Origin: Simmondsia chinensis
Lineage: Eukaryota; Streptophyta; Magnoliopsida; Caryophyllales; Simmondsiaceae
Reading direction: 5' to 3'
NCBI GenBank assembly: GCA_018398585.1
Contig: JAGTTD010000012.1
Coordinates: 21,709,036-21,773,035 of the forward strand
DNA length: 64,000 nt
Shown here piece after piece: positions 1-12,624 of this stretch. The position numbers and the translations under genes were made by a program. The number at the start of each line of letters is the position of its first letter. Within the stretch, counting starts at the first letter, position 1. The notes below the pieces were generated by a model. That model was not told where the DNA came from and did no database searches. It saw only the letters and a program-made list of their open reading frames with translations.

Positions 1-259
1 TAGGAAATTGGACCAGAAGAAAAGCCTGCATTAACTTTAACAGAGGAAGAATTCCACAATGTCCAAATTCTCCCATTAACTTGATGATCATAATTCATAA
101 GGCGAGCGCATTTATTACCAATTTGCTTCAAAATATAAGGCTGCTTCCCCTCTATTCTAGTTCCTAACACCGCCACTAATCTAAGCTTATTTGGCGAAGT
201 AAATTGCCTGCCATAATTTATTTTTGAGTGGGTATTGAGACCTTAATGTTCCATGCTCC
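1..259 (-). pseudogene. LINE ORF2 N-terminus (AP-endonuclease start)
   Basis: Minus-strand translation opens with GAWNIK, the degraded form of the WNIRGLN start typical of plant L1 ORF2 proteins. It continues with LVAVLGTRIEGKQ and then GRIWTLWNSSSVKVN, which match the first blocks of the exonuclease-endonuclease-phosphatase domain that nicks target DNA. A stop lies between the first two blocks. The reverse transcriptase should follow beyond the left edge of the window. It belongs to the same element as the ORF1 remnant to its right. Confidence 0.7.
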
Positions 260-1127
260 AATCATCATTCACCTTGAATCCCCAGAACCCACTTTCCTTG
301 TATTCATCTTCTGACCACCTCCTAGCCTGCTTGAATCACCCTTTCCATACTGTTGAACCGGGCATTTCCCTCTTCCTACACCTGGCCTTGAAGGAGCATC
401 AACCACACCACCGATGCCAGAAGTGAGCAAAGCCTCATATCTATTTTGCGGTGGCACATCACCCCCATTTGTGACAATCTGATTCTGCCATAATAGTTCT
501 GCCCCTTATTTTGCACTAGAACACCTTCCTTAGACGCACCTGGGGCAGCCCCAGAAATTGGAGTTACTAAATCAGGAGCAGCCTCAGCAACCAAAACCAC
601 CATTGCTTGATCCTTTGGCCACTAGAACGGAGTAGCCTTTGGACATTTCTCCACATAATGCCCAATAGGCTTGCAGCCAGTGAACCATTTTGGAAGCCAT
701 TTGTACTAAACTTCTTTCCCAGCCTCCTCCGTCGTGGGAATTCAACATTTATGCTTTGGTTCATGGGCAGAGAAACATCCACTTCTACTAAAACTGGCAC
801 GTAAGAAATATGGCACCTTTGCGCATTTATCTTGTTTGCAAAAGTGGAACCCGTATCAGTTGCACCACCTTGCCGAGATTCTCAACAGTCTAAACATGCT
901 ACCCCAAACCAGGCAAAGTAAACCAAAGGAACCTTTGTCAACTCCTGCTCTGTGTTCAAATCAGGGGACCAATGCCTATGAATCAGAGGAAGCTTTCGGA
1001 TCAAACAAGGCTCATTCTTCATTACATATTTACAGTGATCTCTACTACCGAGCATGGAAGTTACCACATCACAATAAAAAAATGTTTGCCCTCTTGTTTG
1101 ATTTCTTAAGCTGTGAAGCTCATGCAC
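260..1127 (-). pseudogene. LINE ORF1 remnant (DUF4283 + zf-CCHC_4 type)
   Basis: This is the degraded ORF1 (nucleic-acid-binding chaperone) of an L1-type plant LINE, read on the minus strand. Near 900-1050 the translation gives a DUF4283-like stretch (RHWSPDLNTEQEL followed by KVPLVYFAWFGV). Around 640-700 a second frame gives the zinc-knuckle end GCKPIGHYVEKC, which fits C-X4-H-X4-C of the zf-CCHC_4 family; the first cysteine pair is degraded. Near 450 the segment NRYEALLTSG resembles the ORF1 tail. At least two frameshifts and stops separate these pieces, so the gene is dead. It lies directly upstream, in the same orientation, of the endonuclease start at the window edge. The family is recognised from motif order only; no search was run. 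Confidence 0.7.
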
Positions 1128-1140
1128 TAGATAATCATTG

Positions 1141-1470
1141 AAAAAAAAAGCAAGAGGATATTGGCTAAAATTAAGTTTTCAATGTTTTTGTGATGGTATA
1201 GAGGGATCTTATTCATTTTGATAGCATCCAGCTAAGACCGTGTTATTATTTTATCCATGCTAGAGGTACTAGGTGTAGATACGATGATATAAAGTGAAGA
1301 GTTATACCAACAATTGTCATGGGAACCACCTTACTAATTGAAATAAGGATCGATCATTTGTCTCAGAGGGAAGCCAAAAGTTAACTCATCATTACAAGAG
1401 CCCAAATCAAAGTCGACTGTGCACTTCACAACTGCTACTGTGCAGAAATTTCAGCAAGTATTCTTGAGAT
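1141..1470. other. Unassigned spacer between two LINE copies
   Basis: AT-rich sequence with no coding frame, RNA gene or repeat that I recognise. It separates the minus-strand L1 from the plus-strand RTE LINE. Confidence 0.5.
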
Positions 1471-1474
1471 ACTC

Positions 1475-2690
1475 CTTCTCCCCATAGGTGGATTTCCGAT
1501 CCCTTTCTGTTCATTCTAGTCATGGATGAGCTCACTAGGCACATCCAAGGAGATATGCCTTGGTGTATGCTTTTTGCAGATGACATAGTTTTGGTAGGGG
1601 ACTCTCGAGCAGACATAAATGAGAAGCTAGAATTATGGAGAAGGGCTTTGGAATCGAAGGGCTTACGGATCAGCAAAACCAAGACCGAGTACATGGAACT
1701 CAAGTTCGGTCACTCCGTCACACCTAGTACAGGAGATGTCAAGGTAGGAGTTGAGTCCTTACCGAGTAAGAAGAGTTTGAGATACTTGGGCTCCATGATA
1801 CAGCAGAACGGCGAGGTTGACGAGGATGTCAACAACATGATTAACGTAGGTTGGCAGAAGTGGAGGATGGCCTCCGGGGTACTTTGTGATAGAAAGTTCC
1901 CACTCAAGCTAAAGGGAAAATACGACAGGACGATAGTGAGACCGGCTATGTTGTATGGTGCGGATTATCGCCCAATGAAGCAACATCATACACAGAAGAT
2001 GAAGGTGGCAGAGATGAGGATGCTGCGATGGATGTGTGGTCACACAAGAAAAGATAGGGTCAGAAACGACGTTGTAAGAGGTAAATTGGGCGTTGCCCCG
2101 ATTGAGGATAAATTGAGGGAGCAACGCTTGAGATGGTTTGGACATGTTAGCAGGAGACCGGCCACAGCCCCAGTCAGGAGATGTGAACAGTTACATACTG
2201 CGCAGGAAGAAAAGGGAGGGGCAGGCCAAAGAAGAGCTGGCTGGAGACGGTCCGACACGACCTAACCCACCTAAACCTAAGGGAAGAGATGGCCTTAGAT
2301 AGAGCTCAATGGAGAGCGAGTATAAGGGTAGCCGACTGAAGCGGAGAATTTTTGGGCTGAAATTATCCCAGGGGGCGTACTTATCGGCTGGTTTATTTGC
2401 TTAGGTTTACTCACATATTATTGGCCTTGTACTATTTGCCTATTATGTGCCTTGTAGTTGTCTTCTGTTCGTTATACCCTGTAGTGCTAGTTGCTGTGCC
2501 CCATGCTTATGCTTTGTGCTTTTGCTTATGCGTTCAGGATGCCCACTCTTTATGACGACACGATATTCAGGTTGGGGGTCATCGGAAACAACCTCTCTTC
2601 CACCCGGAAGGGGGAAGGCTGCGTACATTCACCCCCCCTGACCCCGCTTTTGCGGGAGCCTTTGGCACTGGGACTGTTGTTGCTATATCA
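1475..2690 (+). mobile_element. 5'-truncated RTE-type LINE, copy A
   Basis: This is a non-LTR retrotransposon truncated inside its reverse transcriptase. From 1483 the frame reads FLFILVMDELTRHIQ and then the catalytic block FADDIVLVG. It continues through a conserved C-terminal region (KTEYMELKF, RYLGSMIQ, RMLRWMCGHTRKD, LRWFGHV). A frameshift near 2205 moves the final block (LETVRHDLTHLNLREEM) into another frame, ending near 2338. The 3' tail at 2560-2690 has a CAGGTTGGGGGTCAT block, a GAAGGGGGAAGGCTGCGTAC block and GCACTGGGACTGTTGTTG. The same tail occurs in the 5S-headed SINEs of this window. Confidence 0.85.
1522..2338 (+). pseudogene. RTE LINE reverse transcriptase C-terminal half (frameshifted)
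   Basis: The open part codes for 247 residues up to 2265. The true family frame is lost near 2205 and resumes in a second frame to 2338. The YADD-type catalytic box is present as FADD. The fingers and palm blocks upstream of about 1480 are missing, so the copy cannot be active. Confidence 0.8.
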
Positions 2691-3279
2691 ACTCTAGAAT
2701 TACTCTGTAGAAGAGCTCAAAGATGGCTGTACATACATCCATAAACTTATCGTCAATGGAGTCCTTAACTCCTTGTTGATCAACAAGTAAAGAGGAGTAA
2801 GGGGTAATGGAAGGTGAACTCTTACTCCTATTTGGCAAAACTTTTTGAGGGGTAGAGAAGAGGCCCAAAAAAAAAGATTTTTAAAATTTTGGGCAATGAA
2901 ATTTTGTTTAAATAGTAGTTTGCTGTTTCCTCGGTTCCTGTTGTCTGTTGCTCTCCGACTTTTTCAGTGAAATTTTGTGCTATCCATTTTTTGTTGTTTC
3001 TGTAGAATTTCGATCTATATTAAGAAACAACTCAAGGGAGTTCTCTTTGATACTTGCATATGTGTTAACTCGCACATATTTCAAGCAGACCAGCCTTATT
3101 TATATATTCAGGGTGACAGGACATGAAATAACTATAGAATGTCTTTAATTTATGCATAGTTAATGCTGTTGAGAGGTGGAAATTTTTTAGAAACTTTTTA
3201 GCATAAATTACTGTAGGTAGTTTGGCATGACTGCAAAACTTCCGGAACTGTTGACTTCTTGAAATTTCTGCCACTTCAG
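2691..3279. other. Upstream sequence or intron before the NUP42-like exon
   Basis: No coding segment is visible. It ends in a pyrimidine-rich tract and the acceptor TTCAG at 3275-3279. It is therefore read as the 3' part of an intron whose donor lies further left or outside the window. I looked here for an exon with the first zinc-finger cysteine and did not find a convincing one. Confidence 0.5.
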
Positions 3280-3493
3280 CTGTCGGTATGGTGACAAATG
3301 TAAGTTCTCGCATGTCACTCAGCAGCAGCAAAGATCCAATGTCTTTGGATTTGGTTCACAAACTGGCATGCATTTGCAGCAGACAAATACCCAACATCAG
3401 AAACCGAATCCTTTTGGTTTTGGTGTTCAAAACAATGCTCAGCCAAATGGGTCTTTGAATTTTGGTGGACATAAGCAGCCTAACACATTCAAG
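3280..3493 (+). CDS. NUP42-like exon: CCCH finger end and FG repeats
   Basis: The acceptor is TTCAG and the donor AAG/GTTTGG. The first base completes a codon from the missing exon. The next 71 codons start CRYGDKCKFSH (C-X5-C-X3-H of a CCCH finger) and carry the FG motifs VFGFGSQ and NPFGFGVQ. The exon ends in phase 0. Confidence 0.88.
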
Positions 3494-6400
3494 GTTTGGC
3501 CTCTATCACTATGTGCATGTTAGCGACTTTATAATCCACAACTGAATATTGTAATTTGAACTTTTTGCTGACAAACAATGTTTTGACACATGGAATTAAA
3601 ATTGGACTACAGAATTGCAATTCTTTCTGATGGAATTGGAATCAGAATGGAATTCAAATTCCATTGTTTGGATAATCAAAGGAACTGAACTATAATTCCA
3701 TAACGAATTATCTTGAGTTTTAGGTCTATCTTGTTAAATCATTCTGGGGTTTGTGTGAACTGGGGTCAGATTTCGATCGGATGAGGTCCGGTATTAGGTG
3801 ATTCATATCATATTGTGCTCAAGTCGTATAGAATTTTGGGTTAATTTGGTAGGTTTATTTTGGTTTCGGCTCAGTAAGGTTAGGGTTTGGGATTGGGTAG
3901 AGTAGGGTGATTTCTAGGATCGACCCATCTTGGTTGTGTGTCAATCAGGTTGCATGGTTTCCAGTTATGAGTTACCTTGGATCGGGTCACATTTAGGTCA
4001 TACTGAGTTGAGTCGATCATTTTCAACTTTGGTTATCTCTAGGTCTTGGGACAATTAAGTCAGGTTATCTTGGGTTTTGAATAAGCTTGGTTCGACCAAA
4101 TTTATGCCACGTTCGAGTCAGTTAGGGTCATTTTGAGGGTTTCAATCATCTCGTATTTTGGGTCTATTAGGTTGGTCTTTCCTAACTTTGACTTAGATTG
4201 GGTTGGGTCAGGTCAATTCGTGTTTGAGTTATTATTCAAGTTGAGTCATTTTGAGTTTGGGTTAATTTAGGTTGGGTTAGGTGCTCTGGTTTTGAGCCAT
4301 CTTGGGTTTTAGATTATTTGAGTTGGATCATTTTGGAGATTAGGTTGGTAGAGTTAATATGAAATTTCAATTCCTTTTTCCTACCACAAGGAGTCGGAAT
4401 GTATGGGTGTTGGGATTGTAATTCCAATTCCAGCATATGAATTAAACAACAGGATTAGAATTTTTGGACTATAATTCCAGTTTTAATCTCAATCCAAGGC
4501 TCCTATTTCATGCGCCAAACATGACCTATGGAGCATCCCTTTGCATGGCATATGTGAATGCTTGTACTTGGTACAAATATCAATTTGTTTAGATTGCCCA
4601 GAAGTTGCCATCTTTGTTCCTCTATAACTTGTTAATGCATGTTATCATTATAATTCTTAGCCTTTTGAAAACAAGTGGATCCGTTCCTCTTCTGCATCTG
4701 GTGCCAACGCATTGGAAAAACCTGCGAATCAGTCTCAGGCAGCTAGTCATAAGTGAGTACCTTTGATCTTTTCTTTCATTGAAAAAAATGGAATATATTC
4801 AGCATAACTTAGGTTTTCTGTAATGCCATTACTGTGTGTGAATCTTGTGTGCTTGTAGGTGTACAGACCCTGAATCCTGCAAAGCCATAATTGTTGAAGA
4901 CTTTGAGCGTGAGAGACCACTTTGGAAGCTTACCTGCTATGGTCATTTTAGATTGTATGTTCTGTAATCAAATTATTTGCGTATCTGGTGAACTTATGTT
5001 TTATTCTATTTTGTGAATTTTGGGATTCATATTTGCTGGCTTTGAAAAAGAATTATGGTTCCCCTATTAACTGCCGGTTAAACAAGTTATACATCTAGAT
5101 GAATTGGAAAAGAAAGGGATATTGGTTGCTGTATCATAGATGACAATTGTGTTAGGTGTGTTGCAGATATTTGTGGCATCACTATTACCACCAATATGTT
5201 AATAAGAATGTATGTGGAATTATGTTCAGATTTTAGACTCACTCTTGGTAAATAAGGTCTATTTGTTTTACTTGTGTATTTTGAGTTGGAGAACTTGCAG
5301 CGAATAATTGATTACTGTTCATTTGTCTTACTTTGCTAAGACGCTGGGCATGTCAACCATCATTAAATAATAACAATAAGTAGATGCTCAGTTTACCTTT
5401 CAACCATTTAATGGGATTTGGGAAAATCAATAGCATTTTCGAAACTTTTCATTCTATTGCCCTGAGTTTACATATTTTTAGGATTGATTCTCGAGTTCTG
5501 AAACTTTCTTGAATTACCCTGAATTGTTGCTCTATTGCTTTCTTCTATTCGGAAATACTGTTAACAAGTGTCCATTTGTCAATCATTTCCCTTACGGGTC
5601 CATACAGGTCTGTGGATAACTATTTGAAAGCGAAACTCATATAGAAGTTCAGTTTTTGATACTAGTGTTTTTCTTACACAGATAGTTTATCCTGTGAGCC
5701 CCATCACACCTAATAAAATTAGTTACATTTGTCTAGGCTTTGAAATATGTGTCGACATTAAATATGTGCTGACATTACGATTTTCAGAACCCATATGATA
5801 CAACATATTGATTATCAATGCCATAAAACTAATTATGTTTTTCTATTGCAGCTTGCCATGTGACATTACGGGTGATGTTAGCTATGAAGAACTGCGAGCA
5901 GCAGCGTATGATGATGCTAAGCAAGGAATGCCTCTGCAGTCAATTGTAATTTCTCTATTCTTGTTCTGTGCATGGATTTAATATGGCAATGGTTTTCATA
6001 CACCTAACGTTTAGGTTGCTGTTGACAGGGCCTGTATTGCAACAATTGGGATCATTTCTGTTACATTGCAAATTTGAAGATAGTCCTCCAACATGGGTCT
6101 AGAATAGCATTATGAAAGGGCAATATGAGTAGTTATGAACTTGTTTGTTTCACGTTGTTTAACTACTTCTACACTTCCCTGTTTTGTCCATGAGAAAGCA
6201 GAGTAAGTTTAAAGATCTGTATCCAGCGTAGAATTCCAGATGAAATAATTTAAAGAAATCATAGCAAACAAGTGCATAGATAATGAAGAGAGTACATAAA
6301 ATTGGCATTGGGCAGGGTTCTTTTTGACAGTCCCTAACTTCTTCCCTTGGAAGCTATTTCACTCTTCGGTGGAACAACTTTGAAGCGTTCTCATTGTTTA

Positions 6401-9400
6401 CTAGATCTTTTTGTCTGTAGGCTGGTTTCACATTCAGTCAACTCGAGTTGACCACATTGCATTTAAACACTACTTTCATTCTAGCACTTTGATAATGCTT
6501 CTTTGCGAGATTTGAGATTTAGTGTGTACTAAAACAGTAAATGCTTAGAAAGAGTGGATGTGGAAATCAAAGAGAACTTTTGGATATTCATGGTTTTGAG
6601 CAAGAGTGCAGGCAAACGGAAAATTTTGGACATAGAACTTGGTTTGGTTTAAAGGTAGCATGCGCCAGGTGATTTCACTCCAGAAGAAAGAGTTGCAAAT
6701 CATATTGAACATTTTCATGCTCTGTAGTTGGTTTTGGACTCTGTTCAAGTCATAACTGACTGCTGGTGGATGCTAAGGAGATTTGACTGGATCTTTTCCA
6801 TCCAGACTTCTCAACATAGTTCGGACTATGTTCAGGGTGGTGCTGGCTTCTGGAAGATCCAACACTGATTTTATTGAATATCTTGCAGCAAGATCTCCCA
6901 AAATATATCTTAGTGACGTGGACTTTGGTGAATTACTAGGCCTGTCCATTGGGGAAAGCAAAAGAGGTAATTAAATTGTATTAACGAATATAAAGGTGGA
7001 GGGTTTTGCTGAAGTCAAAGCAAAGGGATAAAAATGTGAGGCTGGACAGAGAGTTCAAGAAGCTCCAATAGTTTGTAAAAAGAAACATACCCAGTGCCTC
7101 AAGGGCTCCCGCCTACGCAGGGTCTGGGGGGGGCGGATGTAGGCAGCCTTCCCCCTTCAGAGTGTTAACCTGAAGAGAGGCTGTTTCCCAGTGCCCCCAA
7201 CCTGAGGGTGAGGACTTCCCAGGAGGTCACCCATCCTGGTACTACTCTCGCCCAAGCACACTTAACTTTGGAGCTCTAATGGGATCCAGTGACGGCATGT
7301 TGGTGCCCTCTTTGGTTGTTCCAATAGTATGTGAATTATTAAAAAGCTTCAAGCTGTATAGAGCTTCTAATGAAGTAAGGAAAGAAGTGAAGTCTTATCA
7401 CATCTCATTTAACTCGTCATAGGCTATGGCATGTGGGCTTGGATTTTTTGTTTTCTTCTGGAAGTTGAAATAATTGTTCTGTATAGATCAATTCAGGTCA
7501 ATTTGGAGGATTTTTATTAGGTTGTTCTCTGTGGTATCTTTCACAGACGTAGCATTGGTTTTTGGTTTTTTATTTCTTTTTCGTGTATAATATTAAATAA
7601 GGGACAGCTATTACATAATGGATTCTGTGCTAGATATTAAGTGATCGGCCATTAGTTGATGAGTACTTCTCCAATAGCCGTTGAAATTAATTTGTATTGT
7701 ATTTTATTTGTTTATATAGTTGCAAATATGTCAACGATGAAACCTATCAACTGGGTTTTAAAATTGAAATTATACGAAGGCCCATAAAAAAATTTGCAAA
7801 ATAAATATGTTCTCTTAAGAAACCCAACACCATCTTCGGCGATATCCTATTCATGTGGTGCTATAAACTGTAGATGGGTTGTTCGCCCAAAGGTGCTTTC
7901 TAATGATCTCTAACTTATTTATAAAAAATAGAGTCAAAGAAGATGTAAAAGAACATGTTAAGATTGCATCCAAGAGAAGCCGAAATGCTCAGTATTGTTT
8001 TAAGATTATTGGAGTGTTACAGAATTTGTCATGACTTGTTGCTTTGCCTGTTTTATAATGCCATAATTTGTACCAATGACAATGATCGTGACCATAAATG
8101 TTTAGCTGTGTTCTTTGTTTTATTCCTGTCCTTTTTCATTGCTTTCTAAGGTTTGGATATGAGAACAAGCTTTTGGTCTTCTTGTTCAGCATTGTGTTGT
8201 AACTTGGGATAATTTGCACACATTAGAGGGTTTTCAATGAGTTGTGCGAGTTCTTTTTGAGAGATCAAATTTGAATGATTTGGACTACCTCTGAGGACTG
8301 ATCATTGGGCATATCCCTAACTGCTTGGAATGAGAATGATTGTGGCTTTTGTTTCTTTTGAATTTCAAGATATAAGGTTTCAACAGAGGCTATATTGTTC
8401 ATGGAATCAGATAATGATCTTTACATAATAGAAGTTAACTTAGTCGCTACATTGCAACCAATTGGGAACCATAATAATGTCGTGTTTGTGACACCCCATT
8501 TTTGCAATTTTATAACAGCAACCACGACCTTAAATCTTGTCTATTTATTGACCTCATGTTTTACTTTATTTATAAGGTATTCCCTTTCTCCATGCTTGTT
8601 GAAAAAATTGCCCCCTCCATCAATGTTATTCTTGTGCATATTTGAAGAATTATATTCTTTATAATGCGAGTGTTGTCTGTGCAGTGGTCCTAAAATTGAT
8701 TGCTTTATCTGTGTGGAACATTGTGCAATAAAAAAATTATGTTATTATCATTGATGGTGCTATGATATATAAATTGGCTTTTTCTGATTTGACCAATGAT
8801 ATAAACATATTAATTCATAATCTGTGCCTATACATGAAGGACTTTAGGTGATTTTGTTCTTCTTTCTCACGGTTGTTTGTATTTTATTACAGGTAGAACG
8901 TGAGAGGAGTTTATTAAATTCTAAGGTGACTCAATTTGATTCCCTGCTTCGTAATCCAGATAAAAGCCAATCAAACTCTGCTCAGCACAGCCCAAATCCA
9001 ATTCCTCTAGCTAGTCCCAGCACTGCCTCAACGATGGCTCAAAATAGTAGGCCACCTGCAGTCTCAAGTTTTGGCCAGCTTGGTGCATCACTTAACATGC
9101 CGTTCAATGTGAGGCAAGTACCTCTTAGTGGAGTGCTATTTGAAGCTTATCCTTGTGTCATGTGTCATTTAGTTGTGAATGGTTTGGCTTTTTAACAACT
9201 TAAAGTTGTGAAAAAACTCTACTTGATTGAACTCTTGTGCTTGCAGTGTTAACCCTGGATCTTATTTTCAGCTGACCTGATTGTATTTCCCTGATTGCTT
9301 GACCGTATTATTATGCAGGCCACCTTTGCCGTCAAATAATGCTTTTGAACAATTGCAAACGTCCAGTACGACTTCAGGTGCATTTGGGGTTGCCAGCATG

Positions 9401-12400
9401 CCATCCCAAACTGCAGGTGCATGGCTAGAACTTCTAAGGGCATGTTTAGAAATAGAGTACAATTTTCATTTTTCATTCCAGTTTTCATTTTTTATCTCGA
9501 ATTTTCCTTTTTCATTTTTCTTTGCAAAATGTGTTTGTGAACAGAAAATCGATAACACTTTTCCGATAGAGAAAACTGGAAAATTGCGTTCAAGTCAAGG
9601 CGTTTTCTTTGTTGTTGCCTATCTTTTTCTCTCTTTTTTTTATTAGGATAAATAGCAAAGACATCCCCTAAACTATTAGTCAAAATTAAAGAAAGCTCTC
9701 CAATATTTCATCAAAGACATTCTTGAACTACAACAATAACAATAAACCCAATGCCTCAAATGCCCCCGCCAATGCATGTTTTCTTGTTTTTTTTTTTTGG
9801 GGGGGGGGGGGGGGGAGGGGGGGGGGATGTACGTAGCCTTACTGCTTCAAGGTGCTACCACAAAGGGAGGCTGTGTTTGAGAAAGACATTCCTGAAGTAT
9901 TGGTCAAAATTTAGTATGACCCTCCAACTTCTCACTTCATCAAAGAAACCCCCCAAACCTTATAATCAATGTGACATCCCTCCTAATTTCATTAAAGACA
10001 TCACAAACAATTTAAAAAAGTAAAATTGACTGATTTAGATATCTAACTTATATATTCAATACCATGATAGAAATTAGTAAATTGTAGAAATCGAAATCAA
10101 ATTATTTATTTTTCTAAACTAATTATATTTATTATATACATTAAATACATAAATTATATCTTTTGTAGTCAAAAATTTACTTAAAAAGCAAAACCTCCCC
10201 TTGCCATTTTTGAGTCTTATAAATAGATTTATCATTTCAGGAATAAACAAAGATTTGTGACGATGAGCAACTTACACAGATTCTGCTGTGGTGACCTTCT
10301 AAACAAGTATTTTAAAATGCATTTTCTTTGTATAATTAATATATACAATGAAATCAGTTTGTAAAATATTGCTTGTTATAATTTAATGAGGTTCTACCAT
10401 AACATTAGGTACATAATTCGGATATCTAAATCAGGTATATTTAACCTTCTTCGTTAATAGTTTGATGTGTCTTTGATTAAAATTAGAATTTGGGTCACAT
10501 TGTTTTGGACCAACAGTTGATGATAGTTTTGATGAAATTAAAGTGGAAGGATCACATTGATTTTAATTATTAGTTTGAGTATATCCAATTTGTGAAAATT
10601 CGGATATCGGTTTGGGTACAAATACTTGGGGTTTTGGTGTGAAAGCTGAGAGATTGACTTTTGGGATAGTGGAAAACATGGCGCATTTGAAAGGAAAATG
10701 CTATATATGAAACCAATGTATGTACTCTATTTGGGTCTCCAATGATGTGGCAATACATATTTGAATCATGAAAATAATAAATAATTATTTTTTATAAGCT
10801 AATAAAGTTTCTCCTTGTGTAATTAGGTACGTGTATCATTGCTCCATTTGGAAAACAAATTAAAGTTGTCTTGCTACTTTTCTAATAGAATATGAAAAAT
10901 TGAAAAACTGTCTTTCAACTTCCCTAATTGAAACTGAACTTTTGACCAAGTGCCCCAGTTTTTAGTTTTCCATGGAAAGTTTCCGAGAAAACTAAAACAT
11001 TCCCTACTTGTAAATAGTTCCTGAGGCTTTGTTTGGTTGGGAAATTGTTTACAGTCCCATATTCATTAGTTGTTTATATAAATTAACAATCACAATTATT
11101 TAAAGAGGAAATATCTTCTTTCTTATTGGAAAAGTTGTCTTCCTTTCAAGCAGAGGGGAGGTCTTTTTCCGTTCCTCTGCTCCTCTTGACCCTCCCTGAA
11201 CCTCATATCCTTTCTGTCCCAGCTTATTATCAATTGAGTTAAATCCCAACCTTATGCAATGAAGTGGTTTTCTAAGCCAAACAAAAGAATGTGTCGGGAA
11301 AAAAAAAAAAGTTAAAGTGGGGAGGATATTATTTGGAGGAAAGTTTATTTTCCTTTAACCTAATCAAGAGTCTAAATGTCATTCACATTCCCCAATTAAG
11401 TAGCATGACCTCCTGGCCAATCTCCTCCTGATAAAAAAAGAATCTAGGAGAAAGAATGTAAAAATGTTTTGTTGCATCCTCTTTTAACTTGTGGACTTTA
11501 TAGTTCCTTTTGGCAGCCAAGTGTCTGTCCAATCAAGTGGAAGCTTAAGCAACGGGATTTTAAACAATGGAAGCAGCTCACTGCGCTCAACTTCAACTCT
11601 ATCATCTCAGATTTTCAACTCGACAAGCAACCAGTCACCTATATTTTCCAATGGGCTTGGTTCTTCTGATTTGTTCGGTCAAGCTCCGACAACAAGTTCT
11701 CAATTGCTGTAAGTTTAAAGCAGACATCGTTCTTGGTAATCTGCAAGACTAGACATTTTTTTAAGCAGAGGACCAGGAATTTTCAGACTTCTCGTTTCTG
11801 ATGATCAATCTTCTATTATCCCTGCATTTGTTTGTATTTTCAAGCCTGGAATCAAATAAACCATTACATAAAAGATCTCGAGGTAGCCATTACATGATTG
11901 ACCTTTTTGTAATGGTGCTTCTGTAATGGCCTCATGATACATATTTACGTATTTTTTTAAACATACTTACAGTTATAATTAAATGATAAGACTTTCAAAA
12001 GGCTATAGAAGTTAATGATTGAATGACTATTTTCATTCTAACTTCTGCAAATATGGGCTTAACATGATCACAACCCTTGCATTTCTAGTCGTTTGTGCCA
12101 CCTATATGTCACCCTGCAACACAACTATGAATCTTGATTCGATTCTGTATTATTTAATTTAGATGTAATTTCAACGGGTCATCTGCGACTTTTAGTTTCT
12201 TTAGGTTCTCAAATTCAGCATTAAATTTACTATAAGCTGCGAATCATTTTTGGATTTCTGTTTGGTTGCTACATCCTGCAGAGAAAATATGCAAAGGGAG
12301 ACCTCTAATGTGTGTGCATCGATTTGGTTGAAAGACGAGTGGAAACTTGGAGAGGTAAAATTGCCCGTGCTATCTCTTTGAGTTAATTTGCATGTCACCT

Positions 12401-12593
12401 TACAATTAGTGCATGTTAGTTTTCTGTGGTTAGTAATTGTTTATTTGCTGTATGTTATATTATGCTGTTAAGTGTTGAAGACTTAGAATAAAGTTTGCCT
12501 GGTTTTTCGACTTTCTGTGACGTGAGGTATCTAATATGACTTACTGTTCTCTCTAAAGGAATCTCTAAGTGGAAGCCTGCAAATTCTTGATGC

Positions 12594-12624
<31 letters not shown>

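Larger units (their letters stand above)
9645..10575. mobile_element. Foldback element with ~60-bp tandem-unit arms, copy 1
   Basis: The left arm (9645-10010) repeats a unit of the type AACTATTGGTCAAAAT...GTGACC...ATTTCATCAAAGACAT. The right arm (10440-10575) carries the same unit in reverse (GATGTGTCTTTGATTAAAAT, GATCACATTGATTTTAATTA). The AT-rich centre resembles that of the second copy at 12950-13870. No transposase is visible, so it is non-autonomous. It is interrupted by an RTE tail. Confidence 0.6.

Noticed and set aside
2443..2697. Small ORFs in the RTE LINE tail
   Set aside because: They overlap the untranslated 3' tail shared with the SINEs.
6783..6974. Extra exon or pseudogene in the NUP42-like intron
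   Set aside because: Open on both strands but without family resemblance, and the flanking exons already join in phase without it.
7205..7312. Functional 5S rRNA gene on the minus strand
   Set aside because: The 5S similarity lacks the proper 5' end and 3' terminus, has many substitutions and runs into a LINE tail inside target duplications. It is a SINE head.
8395..8664. 89-codon ORF in the intron
   Set aside because: Low-complexity hydrophobic translation, no motif, inside a well-bounded intron.
11517..11708. Alternative start of the exon after the CAG at 11514-11516
   Set aside because: In phase with the previous exon it gives a stop after ten codons; the acceptor at 11501-11503 keeps the frame.
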